Positions 1 to 10,344 are shown, counted from the stretch's first letter. The stretch is 64,000 bases of DNA from Sphingomonas yunnanensis (GCF_019898765.1 NZ_JAIOKB010000001.1:434001-498000); one strand, 5' to 3'. The notes: generated by a model not told the origin, from the letters alone. Translations and numbers: made by a program.

Positions 1-57
1 GATGACGCGCCGCCGCCCTGGCCGATGTGCCGGGGCGGCGGTCTGCGTTCTGGGTGG

Positions 58-190
58 GGTAACTCCTCCCCGGCACGGGAGGGGGGATCGCCGGCCGCAG
101 GCCGGTGGTGGAGGGGGATCTCGGCGCAGTGCAGCGCGTGCGGAAGCCCCCTCCACCATGCTGCGCATGGTCCCCCTCGCCGTGAGCGGG
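58..190. repeat. GC-rich palindromic intergenic element upstream of pyrH
   Basis: The first 311 bases hold no gene that I can support. They contain G-runs and C-runs arranged as inverted repeats: GGTGGAGGGG at 107-116 faces CCCCCTCCACC at 147-157, and a smaller hairpin TCCCCGGCACGGGA lies at 67-81. The pattern resembles the palindromic spacer elements common between sphingomonad genes. It differs from the 98-base palindrome found elsewhere in this window. Whether it affects pyrH expression is not visible. Confidence 0.5.
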
Positions 191-311
191 GGGGATCTTG
201 TGGCCTCGACACACCCGCCCTCCCGGCCCTCGCCACCGTGTCAACCCATTGCCAGCCGCGGACCCGCCGCCTAGGGTCCGCGCCGCTCCGCCCCCTGCAC
301 AACGAGACCCG

Positions 312-1041
<730 letters not shown>

Positions 1042-1055
<14 letters not shown>

Positions 1056-1599
1056 CAAGGCCGACCTCGAGCGCCGGATGCACGGCGCGGTGGAGTCGCT
1101 GAAGGGTGATCTCGGTGGTCTGCGGACCGGCCGCGCCTCGACCTCGCTGCTCGATCCGGTGACGGTCGAGGTGTACGGCGCGCACATGCCGCTCAACCAG
1201 GTCGCGACCGTGTCGGTGCCGGAGTCGCGCATGCTGTCGGTGCAGGTGTGGGACAAGACCAACGTCGGCCCGGTCGAGAAGGCGATCCGGTCCGCCGGGC
1301 TCGGGCTCAACCCGATCAATGACGGGCAGACGCTGCGCCTGCCGATCCCCGACCTGACGGAGGAGCGCCGCAAGGAGCTCGCCAAGCTCGCCGGGCAATA
1401 TTCGGAGAAGGCCAAGGTCGCGGTACGCAACGTTCGCCGCGACGGGATGGACGCGCTCAAGACCGACGAGAAGAAGGGCGTGATCTCCGAGGACGAGCGC
1501 AAGCGCCTCGAGACCGAGGTGCAGAAGCTGACCGACGCGACGATCACCGAGATCGACTCGGTCTCGGCCGCCAAGGAAAAGGAAATCCTCAACAAGTGA
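1042..1599 (+). CDS. frr: Ribosome recycling factor
   Basis: Cytoplasmic translation factor that, with EF-G, splits the post-termination ribosome. The 185-residue length matches the family. The RTGRAS segment near residues 28-33, the central [14 protein letters not shown] beta domain and the C-terminal long helices with [12 protein letters not shown] are all present. The ATG at 1042 lies inside the end of pyrH; it gives the standard N-terminus ([13 protein letters not shown]), whereas the in-frame start at 997 would add 15 unrelated residues. It is followed by a 28-base gap to uppS. Confidence 0.97.
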
Positions 1600-1627
1600 C
1601 GTCGCGCGCGCCTGAGGGGGAGGGCTG

Positions 1628-2359
<732 letters not shown>

Positions 2360-2369
2360 CCAGCACGGC

Positions 2370-3182
2370 ATGACCGAGCCCACCCCCGACGCCAAGCTTC
2401 GTACACCGTCCAACCTGCGGCTGCGAATGATCGCCAGCGTCGCGATGATCGCGGTGGCGAGCGTCGCGCTGGTGCTGGGCGACATCGCTTTCTGGCTGCT
2501 CGCGGTGGTGATCTCGCTGCTGATGATGGCCGAATGGGGCGAGCTGCAGAAGGTCGCGCCCAAGACGAAGCGGCTGGCGCAGTTCGCGCTGAGCGTGCCG
2601 CTGGCGACGATGGCGCCGGCCTGGCTGATCATCGAGCCGCGGCCTTTCTTCACGCTGGGGCTGATCGCCGGCGCTGCCTTCTTCGTCGCGATCGTCACGC
2701 GGCTGCCGCAGCTCGCGCTGGGCGTGGTCTATTGCGCGCTGCCCGTGCTCGCGCTGGTGGTGCTGCGGCGCCAGGGTGAGGGGCTGCTCGAGACATTCTG
2801 GGCGATGTCGCTGGTGTGGGCGTGCGACATCGGTGCCTATTTCGCGGGCCGCTCGATCGGCGGGCCCAAGCTGGCGCCGCGGCTCAGCCCCAACAAGACC
2901 TGGGCCGGGCTGATCGGCGGCGCCGCGGCGGCGGCGCTGCTGGGTGCGCTGCTGCATGTCGCCGCGGGGCTGCCGCTGGTGCTGGCACTCGCCTCGCCGC
3001 TGCTCGCGGTGCTGGCGCAAGGCGGCGACCTCTACGAGAGCTGGCTGAAGCGCCTCGCGGGCGTGAAGGATTCGGGCAATATCCTGCCCGGGCATGGCGG
3101 GGTGCTCGATCGCCTCGACGGGCTGGTGCCAGTGGCCCCCGTGGCGGCGCTGCTGGTTCTCTCGCTGGGCATGTTCGGGTGA
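2370..3182 (+). CDS. cdsA: Phosphatidate cytidylyltransferase
   Basis: Integral membrane enzyme forming CDP-diacylglycerol from phosphatidic acid and CTP, the branch point of phospholipid synthesis. The 270 residues contain many hydrophobic segments. The C-terminal family signature runs from SPNKTWAGLIGG through GDLYESWLKRLAGVKDSG to LPGHGGVLDRLDG. The ATG at 2370 begins MTEPTPDAKL, ten bases after the uppS stop; longer in-frame ORF upstream is shadow of uppS. Its stop overlaps the dxr GTG start by four bases (GTGA). pgsA at 34.2 kb uses its product. Confidence 0.96.
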   Translation: MTEPTPDAKLRTPSNLRLRMIASVAMIAVASVALVLGDIAFWLLAVVISLLMMAEWGELQKVAPKTKRLAQFALSVPLATMAPAWLIIEPRPFFTLGLIAGAAFFVAIVTRLPQLALGVVYCALPVLALVVLRRQGEGLLETFWAMSLVWACDIGAYFAGRSIGGPKLAPRLSPNKTWAGLIGGAAAAALLGALLHVAAGLPLVLALASPLLAVLAQGGDLYESWLKRLAGVKDSGNILPGHGGVLDRLDGLVPVAPVAALLVLSLGMFG

Positions 3183-4336
3183 GGACCGTCTCGATCCTGG
3201 GGGCGACCGGCTCGGTCGGCACCTCGACGCTCGACCTGATCGAGCGCGAGCCCGACCGCTTCCGCGTCGTCGCGCTCACCGCCAATGGCGACGTCGAGCG
3301 GCTCGCCGCGGCGGCGCGGCGCACCCGGGCCGAGCTGGCGGTGGTGGCGGACGAGCGCTGTCTGCCCGCGCTGCGCGAGGCGCTGTCCGACACCGATACC
3401 GCGGTCGCCGGCGGCGCGCAGGCGGTGTGCGATGCTGCCGCCGCGGGCGCGGACTGGACGATGGGAGCGATCGTCGGCTGCGCCGGGCTGCGGCCGACCC
3501 TCGCGGCGATCGAGCGCGGTGGTACGGTGGTGCTCGCCAACAAGGAGCCTCTGGTCTCCGCCGGCGACATCATCACCGCCGCCGCCGCCGCGCACGGCGC
3601 GACGCTGCTGCCCGCGGACAGCGAGCATAATGCGGTGTTCCAATGTCTCGACCCGACCCGCCCCGAGAGCGTGCGGCGGATCATCCTGACCGCGAGCGGC
3701 GGGCCGTTCCGCGATTGGACGCTCGAGCAGATGGCGGCGGTGACGCCGGCGCAGGCGGTGGCGCACCCGAACTGGTCGATGGGCGCCAAGATCTCGGTCG
3801 ACAGCGCGACGATGATGAACAAAGGGCTCGAGCTGATCGAGGCGGCGCGGCTGTTCCCGGTGCCGCCCGAGCGGATCGAGATCGTGATTCACCGCCAGTC
3901 GGTGATCCACTCGATGGTGGATTACGTCGACGGCTCGATGCTGGCGCAGCTCGGCCCGAGCGACATGCGCGTGCCGATCGCGCACTGCCTCGCCTGGCCC
4001 GAGCGGATGGCGACGCCGATGGCGCCGCTCGACCTCGTCAAGCTCGGCCGGCTCGACTTCGAGGCGCCCGACGCGCTGCGCTTCCGCGCGCTGACGCTGG
4101 CGCGCGACGCCGCCGAGGCGGGCGGCGCGCGGCCGGCGATCCTCAACGCCGCGAACGAGGTGGCGGTGGCCGCTTTCCTCGCGGGCGCGATCGGCTTTCT
4201 TGAAATCGCCGCAATCGTGGACGATACGCTACAAGGCTATGACCCGGCCGCGCCGGAAACGCTCGACGCGGTGCTCGCGATCGACGCGGAAGCGCGCAGG
4301 AGAGCCGGCGAGCGCGTGAAGGATTGCGTCGCTTGA
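3179..4336 (+). CDS. dxr: 1-deoxy-D-xylulose 5-phosphate reductoisomerase
   Basis: First committed enzyme of the MEP isoprenoid pathway; converts DXP to MEP with NADPH and a divalent metal. The 385-residue length is normal. The Rossmann motif GATGSVG is at residues 8-14, NKEPLVSAG follows the cofactor domain, and the metal/substrate segment ADSEHNAVFQ and the loop HPNWSMGAKISVDSATMMNKGLE are intact. The GTG start at 3179 overlaps the cdsA stop (GTGA) and gives the expected short N-terminus. It supplies precursors for UppS, encoded just upstream. Confidence 0.97.
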   Translation: MRTVSILGATGSVGTSTLDLIEREPDRFRVVALTANGDVERLAAAARRTRAELAVVADERCLPALREALSDTDTAVAGGAQAVCDAAAAGADWTMGAIVGCAGLRPTLAAIERGGTVVLANKEPLVSAGDIITAAAAAHGATLLPADSEHNAVFQCLDPTRPESVRRIILTASGGPFRDWTLEQMAAVTPAQAVAHPNWSMGAKISVDSATMMNKGLELIEAARLFPVPPERIEIVIHRQSVIHSMVDYVDGSMLAQLGPSDMRVPIAHCLAWPERMATPMAPLDLVKLGRLDFEAPDALRFRALTLARDAAEAGGARPAILNAANEVAVAAFLAGAIGFLEIAAIVDDTLQGYDPAAPETLDAVLAIDAEARRRAGERVKDCVA

Positions 4337-5466
4337 TCCAGACCCCTGGCGTATTGATCACCGCTCTGGCCTTTGTCCTGGTGATCGGCCCGCTCGTCTT
4401 CGTCCACGAGATGGGCCATTATCTCGCCGGGCGCTGGTTCGGCGTGCATGCCGAGGCCTTCTCGATCGGCTTCGGTCGCGAGATCGCCGGCTGGACCGAT
4501 CGCCGCGGCACGCGCTGGAAGCTCGCCTGGCTGCCGCTCGGCGGATACGTCCGCTTCGCCGGTGACATGAACCCCGCGAGCCAGCCCGGGCCGGAGTGGC
4601 TCGCGCTGCCGGCCGAGGAGCGCGCGCGAACCTTCCAGGCCAAGCCGGTGTGGCAGCGCGCGATCGTCGTCGCCGCGGGGCCGGTCGTGAATTTCGTGCT
4701 GGCGGTGCTGATCCTGGCGGGGTTCGCGCTGGCCTACGGCGACGCACGCACGCCCGCGGTGGTCGGCGAGGCGCTGCCCGGCACTGCCGCCGCGGCCGCG
4801 GGCCTGCGCGCGGGCGACCGGGTGACCGCGCTCGGCGGGCGCGAGATGGGCACGTTCGAGGACATGGTCCGCTACGTGAAGATCCGCGCGGGCGAGCGGA
4901 TCCGCGTCGACTATGTCCGGGGCGATCGGCCGGCCGCGGTCGAGGCGACCATCGGCACGCAGCGTCAGCGCGACCGCTTCGGCAACGAATATCGCGTCGG
5001 TCTGCTCGGCATCGCCCCCACCGCGCCCGTCGTCACGAAGGTGGGCGTGTTCGAGGCACCGGTCGTCGCGGTGCGCCGTACCGGGCAGATCGTCGGCATG
5101 ATGGTCGAGACGATCGGCCAGATCGTCACCGGGCGGCGCTCGGTGAAGGAATTGGGCGGCCCGCTCTCCATCGCCAAGGCGTCGGGCGAGCAGTTCACGC
5201 TGGGCGCGGACGAGTTCGTCTTCCTGATCGCGCTCGTGTCGATCAATCTCGGGTTCATCAACCTTTTGCCAGTGCCGATGCTCGATGGCGGTCACCTGCT
5301 CTTCTACGCGATCGAGGCGGTGCGAAGGAAACCCGCGCCCCCGCAGCTGGTCGAATGGGCGTTCCGCGGCGGGCTGGCGGCGGTGCTCGCGCTGATGCTG
5401 CTGGTGACGTTCAACGACCTGAGCAACCGCGGGCTGTGGCAACAGCTGGCCGGCTTGATCGGGTGA
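4333..5466 (+). CDS. rseP: RIP site-2 metalloprotease RseP
   Basis: Inner-membrane zinc protease that performs the second cleavage of membrane-bound anti-sigma factors in envelope stress signalling. The zinc motif HEMGH lies at residues 25-29 in the first membrane segment, and the third ligand region LPVPMLDGGH lies near the C-terminus. A single PDZ-like domain (roughly 120-200, AGLRAGDRV) lies between, and AAGPVVNF follows the usual membrane re-entrant region. I prefer the TTG at 4333, which overlaps the dxr stop (TTGA) and has AAGGA nine bases upstream; a TTG at 4324 would add three residues. Co-location with bamA and ompH fits outer-membrane homeostasis. Confidence 0.94.
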   Translation: MIQTPGVLITALAFVLVIGPLVFVHEMGHYLAGRWFGVHAEAFSIGFGREIAGWTDRRGTRWKLAWLPLGGYVRFAGDMNPASQPGPEWLALPAEERARTFQAKPVWQRAIVVAAGPVVNFVLAVLILAGFALAYGDARTPAVVGEALPGTAAAAAGLRAGDRVTALGGREMGTFEDMVRYVKIRAGERIRVDYVRGDRPAAVEATIGTQRQRDRFGNEYRVGLLGIAPTAPVVTKVGVFEAPVVAVRRTGQIVGMMVETIGQIVTGRRSVKELGGPLSIAKASGEQFTLGADEFVFLIALVSINLGFINLLPVPMLDGGHLLFYAIEAVRRKPAPPQLVEWAFRGGLAAVLALMLLVTFNDLSNRGLWQQLAGLIG

Positions 5467-5527
5467 GCAAGGTGGGGCAGGGCGACGCGGCCCGCATGCG
5501 CGGCGGATACTCTCGGGTGGGATTTAG

Positions 5528-8248
5528 GTGACGGTGCTGAACGTTTCAACTTCGCGGGCGCGTGCCTCGGCGACCTTGCTGGGCTGCACGATGCTGGCCG
5601 GCGTGCCGCTCGCCGCCGCGGCGCAGACCCGCCCCGCGCCCGCCGCGACCCCGGCGGTGCAACCCGCCGCTGCGTCCGCGCCCGCGCCGCAGGCCGCGCG
5701 CCCGATCACGACGCTGCGGGTCGAGGGGACGCAGCGGATCGAGCCGGAGACCGCGCTGAGCTACACCAAGCTGCGTCAGGGCCAGCCCTACACCAACGAG
5801 ACGCTCGATCAGGCGATCAAGGACCTGTACGCCAGCGACCTGTTCGCCGACGTGACGATCGACGGCGCCGCGACCGGCAATATCGTGATCCGGGTGCGCG
5901 AGAACCCGATCATCAACCGCGTCATCTTCGAGGGCAACAAGCGCCTCAAGGAAGACAAGATCGGCAAGGAGGTCCGGCTCAAGCCGCGGCAGATCTTCAC
6001 GCGCTCCGCGGTGCGCGCCGACGTCGCGCGGATCATCGAGCTGTACCGCCGCCAGGGCCGCTTCGCCGCGACCGTGCAGCCCAAGATGGTCAGCCTCGAC
6101 CAGAACCGCGTCGACGTGATCTTCGAGGTGAGCGAGGGTCCGAAGTCGAAGGTCCGGCAGATCAACATCCTCGGCAACAAGGTGTTCGACGACGGCAAGC
6201 TGCGCGCGCAGATGGCCACCAAGGAGGCGCGCTTCTTCCGCGTACTGTCCTCCGGCACGTCCTACGACCAGGACCGGCTGGCCTATGATCAGCAGAAGCT
6301 GCGGCAATTCTACCTGACCGAGGGCTATGCCGACTTCCGCGTCACCTCGGCGGTGGCGGAGCTGACGCCCGACCGCAAGGACTTCATCATCACCTACGTG
6401 GTCGAGGAGGGCGAGCGCTACAAGTTCGGCGACGTCACCGTCGACAGCGACATCCGCGACTTCGACGGCAAGAAGATGGCGGCCACGCTCGGCATCAAGA
6501 AGGGCGACTGGTACAACGCCAAGCTGGTCGAGGACACGATCGAGCATCTCAGCGAGACGACGGGCCTGTTCGGCTACGCCTTCACCGAGGTGCAGCCCGA
6601 GTACCAGCGCGACTCCGAAGCGCACACGATGTCGATCAACTTCCATATCGGCCAGGCGCAGCGCACCTATGTCGAGCGGATCGACATCACCGGCAATACC
6701 CAGACGCAGGACAAGGTGGTGCGCCGCGAGGTCCGCCTCGCCGAGGGGGACGCCTTCAACAGCTTCCAGATCAAGCGCTCGCAGGACCGCATCAACAGCC
6801 TGGGCTATTTCCAGGACAAGTTCGAGATCAAGCAGACGCCCGGCAGCTCGACCGACCGCGTCGTGCTCGAGGCCAACGTCGAGGAGAAATCCACCGGCGA
6901 GCTCCAGCTCTCCGCCGGCTTCTCGAGCCTGGAGCGTTTCATCATCCAGGCCAACATCACGCAGAACAACTTCCGCGGCAAGGGGCAGACGCTCCGGGCC
7001 GGTGTGAACTACTCCAGCTATTCCAAGTCGATCGAGCTGGGCTTCACCGAGCCCTACGTGTTCGACAAGAATATCGCGCTGGGTATCGACCTGTTCCGCC
7101 GCGACTATAATTCGTTCAACTTCTATGGCACCGATCGCCGCACCACCTACAGCCAGGTGTCGACCGGCTTCCAGATCCGCACCGGCGTGCCGCTGACCGA
7201 ATATTGGCAGCTCGCCGGCCGCTATACCTTCTCCTACGATAAGGTCGGGCTGGACGAGAATTCCTTCTTCACCAACGGTAAGTGCGATCCGCTCAAGGCC
7301 GGCCGCTATCTCTGCGACTCGCTCGGCAATCGACTCACCTCGATGGTGGGCTACTCGCTGATCTACGACAGCCTCAACAGCCGGCTGCGGCCGACCGCGG
7401 GCCAGCGCTTCGTCTTCAGCCAGGACTTCGCCGGTCTCGGCGGCTCGGTGAAGTACGTCCGGACGCGTGTCGAAGGCTCGAAGTTCTGGAACATCGGTGG
7501 CGGATTCATCGCCTCGGTGGTCGGCGAGGGCGGTTACATCCGCTCGCTCGAGAAGTCGCGCGGCGAGGGCGTCGATCGCGTGCGCATCACCGATCGTTTC
7601 TACCTCGGCGAGCCCCAGTTCCGTGGCTTCGACATCCGCGGCGTCGGCCCGCGCGTGAAGCGGCAATATTTCACCACCGACGCCAACGGCGCTCAGGTGC
7701 TCGTGACCGATCGCGATCAGGTGATCGACGACGCGCTCGGCGGCAACGCTTATTACCTGGGTCGCTTCGAGATCGAGATCCCGCTCGGCTCCGGCGCGCG
7801 CGAACTCGGCCTGCGCCCGTCGATCTACGCGCAGATGGGCAGTCTCTTTAGCATCACTCGTCCGCTGAAGACCGCGAATTTCCCGACGACCACGGACGCC
7901 AACGGGAACACCGTGTATCTTCCGCTGCCGGTGTACAACAACGCGAACCAACCGCTCTATTATTACACCAATGCCGACGGTCTCAGCGTTTCCACCACCT
8001 GCGCCGCTGGCATCCCGGGAAGCAGCGGCGGCTGCAATGGCGTGACACCCAATACGCCGCAGATCGCGTCACAGCCCTTCCTCGAGACGTTCCTGGGCGA
8101 CTCGGCGCGGCCGCGTCTCTCGGTCGGTATCGGCGTCAACTGGAACTCGCCGTTCGGGCCGCTCCGCATCGATCTCGCCAAGGCGCTGCTGACCCAGCCC
8201 GGCGACGACAAGAAGCTCATCACCTTCAACGTAGGGACTCAGTTCTGA
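5528..8248 (+). CDS. bamA: Outer membrane protein assembly factor BamA
   Basis: Core beta-barrel of the BAM complex, which folds proteins into the outer membrane. The 906 residues comprise a signal peptide ending near AAAAQT (about residue 36), five POTRA repeats (about 60-460; for example RVIFEGNKRLKEDKIGKEV) and a C-terminal 16-strand barrel. The conserved barrel motif region RGFDIRGVGPR is visible near residue 705, and the protein ends in GTQF with the terminal Phe of outer-membrane proteins. The GTG at 5528 is used; a second GTG two codons on is equally possible. A long loop rich in Asn/Tyr/Thr lies around residues 785-855 (EMTs of the barrel), longer than in E. coli. Its stop and the ompH start share one base. 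Confidence 0.96.
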   Translation: MTVLNVSTSRARASATLLGCTMLAGVPLAAAAQTRPAPAATPAVQPAAASAPAPQAARPITTLRVEGTQRIEPETALSYTKLRQGQPYTNETLDQAIKDLYASDLFADVTIDGAATGNIVIRVRENPIINRVIFEGNKRLKEDKIGKEVRLKPRQIFTRSAVRADVARIIELYRRQGRFAATVQPKMVSLDQNRVDVIFEVSEGPKSKVRQINILGNKVFDDGKLRAQMATKEARFFRVLSSGTSYDQDRLAYDQQKLRQFYLTEGYADFRVTSAVAELTPDRKDFIITYVVEEGERYKFGDVTVDSDIRDFDGKKMAATLGIKKGDWYNAKLVEDTIEHLSETTGLFGYAFTEVQPEYQRDSEAHTMSINFHIGQAQRTYVERIDITGNTQTQDKVVRREVRLAEGDAFNSFQIKRSQDRINSLGYFQDKFEIKQTPGSSTDRVVLEANVEEKSTGELQLSAGFSSLERFIIQANITQNNFRGKGQTLRAGVNYSSYSKSIELGFTEPYVFDKNIALGIDLFRRDYNSFNFYGTDRRTTYSQVSTGFQIRTGVPLTEYWQLAGRYTFSYDKVGLDENSFFTNGKCDPLKAGRYLCDSLGNRLTSMVGYSLIYDSLNSRLRPTAGQRFVFSQDFAGLGGSVKYVRTRVEGSKFWNIGGGFIASVVGEGGYIRSLEKSRGEGVDRVRITDRFYLGEPQFRGFDIRGVGPRVKRQYFTTDANGAQVLVTDRDQVIDDALGGNAYYLGRFEIEIPLGSGARELGLRPSIYAQMGSLFSITRPLKTANFPTTTDANGNTVYLPLPVYNNANQPLYYYTNADGLSVSTTCAAGIPGSSGGCNGVTPNTPQIASQPFLETFLGDSARPRLSVGIGVNWNSPFGPLRIDLAKALLTQPGDDKKLITFNVGTQF

Positions 8249-8904
8249 TGACTACCTTCAAGCACCTCCTGCTCGCCGCCGCGCTCGTCGCGCCGGCGGC
8301 GCTGTCCGCCCCCGCCGCGACCGCGCAGGTCGGCGGGGTCGCCGTCGCCGATCCCGAGGCGGCGGTCGCCAACTCCAAGGCCTGGGCGACCGCGCGCACG
8401 CAGATCCAGACCCAGTATAAGGCGCAGCTCGACCAGGCGAACACGCGTCGCCAGGCGATCCAGACCGAGCTGCAGCCGCTCGTCGCGGCCTATCAGAAGG
8501 CCGCTGCGGCGCCCGGCGCGACCGAGGCCTCGCTGCGCACCCAGGCGCAGGCGATCCAGACGCGCGAGCAGACTGCCAACGCCGAGCTGCAGCGCCTCAC
8601 CGCGCCCGCCTCGCGCGCGCAGTCCTACGCGATCGAGCAGATCTCGGCCAAGCTGCAGGACGCGGTGGGCGCCGCGGCGCGCGCCAAGAACGTCAGCCTG
8701 CTGCTGCGTCCGAACGCGGCGCTTTTCGCTAACCCGACCGCGGACATCACCTCGGCGATCACCGCCGAGCTCGATCGCACCGTGCCGACCGTCGGCATCA
8801 CGCCGCCGGCCAACTGGCAGCCGGGTCAGCAGGACGGCGGTGCCGCCGCCGCGCCGGCCGCCGCCGCGCCCGCGACCAACAATCGCGCGCCGACCGGCCG
8901 ATGA
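8248..8904 (+). CDS. OmpH/Skp-family periplasmic chaperone
   Basis: Likely periplasmic holdase that carries unfolded outer-membrane proteins to BamA. The 218 residues begin with a clear signal peptide (hydrophobic 5-20, cleavage near ATAQ), then a helical region rich in Gln, Ala and Lys (about 45-150) that fits the coiled-coil tentacles of Skp. The last 40 residues are Ala/Pro/Gln-rich and poorly conserved. The start overlaps the bamA stop (TGATG) and the stop overlaps fabZ (ATGA), so all three are probably translated together. In many proteobacteria lpxD separates this gene from fabZ; here it is missing. Confidence 0.9.
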   Translation: MTTFKHLLLAAALVAPAALSAPAATAQVGGVAVADPEAAVANSKAWATARTQIQTQYKAQLDQANTRRQAIQTELQPLVAAYQKAAAAPGATEASLRTQAQAIQTREQTANAELQRLTAPASRAQSYAIEQISAKLQDAVGAAARAKNVSLLLRPNAALFANPTADITSAITAELDRTVPTVGITPPANWQPGQQDGGAAAAPAAAAPATNNRAPTGR

Positions 8905-9413
8905 GCGACGCCCCGCTCGGTCAGGCGCCCGGCGGGGCGGAGAGTGAGTCGGGCGGGTCGGTCGGCCCGCTCGACGTCACCCGCGTGATGGCGCTGCTGC
9001 CGCATCGCTACCCGATGCTGCTGGTCGACCGCGTCGAGACTCTGGTGCGCGACCGATCGATCCGCGCCACCAAGGCGGTGTCGATCAACGAGAGCTTCTT
9101 CCAGGGTCACTTTCCAGGCCGTCCGATCATGCCGGGCGTGCTGATCGTCGAGGCACTGGCGCAGGCTGCTGGCGTGCTCGCGGTCGAGAGCCTCGGCCTC
9201 GCCGGCTCGGGCAAGCTGGTCTATTTCATGGCCATCGAGGGCGCGAAGTTCCGCAGGCCGGTCGAGCCCGGCGTCTTGCTGTCGCTCGAGGTCGAGTTCG
9301 TGCAGAAGCGCAGCGCGGTGTGCAAGTTCGCCGGGGTCGCCAAGATCGACGGCGCCGTCGCCGCCGAGGCCAACTTCACCGCCATGATCGCCGACCCGCC
9401 TGCCGCGGCCTAG
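8901..9413 (+). CDS. fabZ: 3-hydroxyacyl-ACP dehydratase FabZ
   Basis: Cytoplasmic hot-dog-fold dehydratase of fatty acid elongation. The 170 residues include an N-terminal Gly/Ser-rich tail of about 24 residues, then the [19 protein letters not shown] start of the domain, catalytic His70 in [15 protein letters not shown] and Glu84 in [11 protein letters not shown]. The start overlaps ompH by four bases. The gene usually has lpxD before it and lpxA/lpxB after it in LPS producers; neither is present here and rpmE follows instead. Confidence 0.96.
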   Translation: MSDAPLGQAPGGAESESGGSVGPLDVTRVMALLPHRYPMLLVDRVETLVRDRSIRATKAVSINESFFQGHFPGRPIMPGVLIVEALAQAAGVLAVESLGLAGSGKLVYFMAIEGAKFRRPVEPGVLLSLEVEFVQKRSAVCKFAGVAKIDGAVAAEANFTAMIADPPAAA

Positions 9414-9512
9414 CACCCTCCCGTCGCACTTTGACTTTGCCGCACGCGCGCTGTAGGGCGCGCGGCTTGCTGTCCAAGGCTGGTCGGAACCAGCCATCCA
9501 AGGAGCGTGACC

Positions 9513-9743
9513 GTGAAGAAAGACACCCACCCCGACTATCACATGATCAAGGTGCAGATGACCGACGGCACCGTCTACGAGACTCGCTCCACCTGGGGCA
9601 AGGAAGGCGATCTCATGACGCTCGAGATCGATCCGCTCGCGCACCCGGCATGGACCGGCGGCAAGGGTCAGATGCTCGATCAGGGTGGCCAGGTGGCACG
9701 CTTCAACAAGCGTTTCGGCGGCGGGCTCACGCTGCGTAAGTAA
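9513..9743 (+). CDS. rpmE: 50S ribosomal protein L31
   Basis: Large-subunit ribosomal protein bridging the two subunits. The 76 residues start [19 protein letters not shown] and contain RSTWGKEGD and [11 protein letters not shown], characteristic of the alphaproteobacterial form. It lacks the zinc-binding cysteines of the C+ type. I chose the GTG at 9513 because AAGGAG at 9500-9505 is seven bases upstream and because family members begin here; an in-frame GTG at 9507 would add MT. About 100 bases separate it from fabZ, so it may have its own promoter. Confidence 0.95.
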   Translation: MKKDTHPDYHMIKVQMTDGTVYETRSTWGKEGDLMTLEIDPLAHPAWTGGKGQMLDQGGQVARFNKRFGGGLTLRK

Positions 9744-9757
9744 ACTGGTTGTTAGGC

Positions 9758-9781
9758 ATGGCGGCGTAGCATCGCCGCCAT
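9758..9781 (+). promoter_or_regulatory. Perfect 9-bp hairpin overlapping the PilZ start codon
   Basis: ATGGCGGCG (9758-9766) and CGCCGCCAT (9773-9781) form a perfect inverted repeat with a six-base loop. The right arm covers the first two bases of the PilZ-gene ATG at 9780 and the region where its ribosome binding site would lie. It could act as a terminator for rpmE (there is no T-run) or hold the start codon closed. The hairpin is directly visible; the function is inferred. Confidence 0.45.
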
Positions 9782-10103
9782 GTTCGCTGCCGAATATGCC
9801 CCCGCCGAGCGCCCCGTCCGTCGCGGACGCCGCGCCCCCGTCGCCGTCCAGGCGCCGGTCGAGCAGAGCGGCATGGCGCGCACCCTGTGCAAGGTCATGG
9901 ACCTCTCCCTGCACGGGTGCCGACTGCTGACCTTCTCCGCGATGTCGCGCGACGAGTCGATCTGGCTGACCATACCCGGCCTGGGCGTCGTCGCCGCGAT
10001 CGTGGTCTGGGCGGATGACCTCGTGGCGGGCTGCCAATTCCTCTCGCCGCTGACCGACGAGACGTTCGAGTCGCTGGTGACGCGGTACGGGCTGACGCAC
10101 TGA
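9780..10103 (+). CDS. PilZ domain-containing protein
   Basis: Small cytoplasmic protein of 107 residues with the two c-di-GMP-binding motifs of PilZ domains: an arginine-rich RRGRR segment near residues 14-18 (RxxxR type) and DLSLHG (DxSxxG) near residues 41-46. The rest, with SIWLTIPGLGVVAAIVVW and GCQF, fits the six-strand barrel. There is no partner domain, so it probably acts by binding another protein. A hairpin covers the start codon. Ligand and target are unknown. Confidence 0.8.
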   Translation: MFAAEYAPAERPVRRGRRAPVAVQAPVEQSGMARTLCKVMDLSLHGCRLLTFSAMSRDESIWLTIPGLGVVAAIVVWADDLVAGCQFLSPLTDETFESLVTRYGLTH

Positions 10104-10166
10104 GGCGCGGCCGCGGTGGAGCGGCGCAAACGAAGACGCTGCAACCTCGCGCAACCCCTTCACTAG

Positions 10167-10264
10167 GCGTCATTCTGAGCTCGTCTCAGGATCCACCGTC
10201 CCGCACGTGCAGAGGCCGGGGCGCTCGCGGAGCAGTGGATCCTGAGACAAGCTCAGGATGACGC
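10167..10264. repeat. 98-base intergenic palindrome, copy 1
   Basis: Outer arms of about 30 bases (10167-10196 and 10235-10264) are nearly perfect reverse complements. Each arm holds a smaller palindrome around TCTGAGCTCGTCTCAGGA. It lies between the 3' ends of the convergent PilZ and nfeD genes. Related copies of the same 98-base length occur at 32335, 36457 and 53706. It resembles REP-type elements; it may also form a bidirectional hairpin in RNA. Confidence 0.85.
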
Positions 10265-10344
10265 CGGGATGGCTGCTGGCGTCACGTCAACACCGCGACC
10301 CGACCGCAGCATAGCGCACCCCCCGCGCTGATGCGCCCACGCGC

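Noticed and set aside
5546..7951. 801-codon ORF antisense to bamA
   Set aside because: Its residues are the complement of bamA codons (rich in Val, Leu, Ala, Arg, His). High GC removes stop codons from shadow frames, and bamA has clear POTRA and barrel structure.
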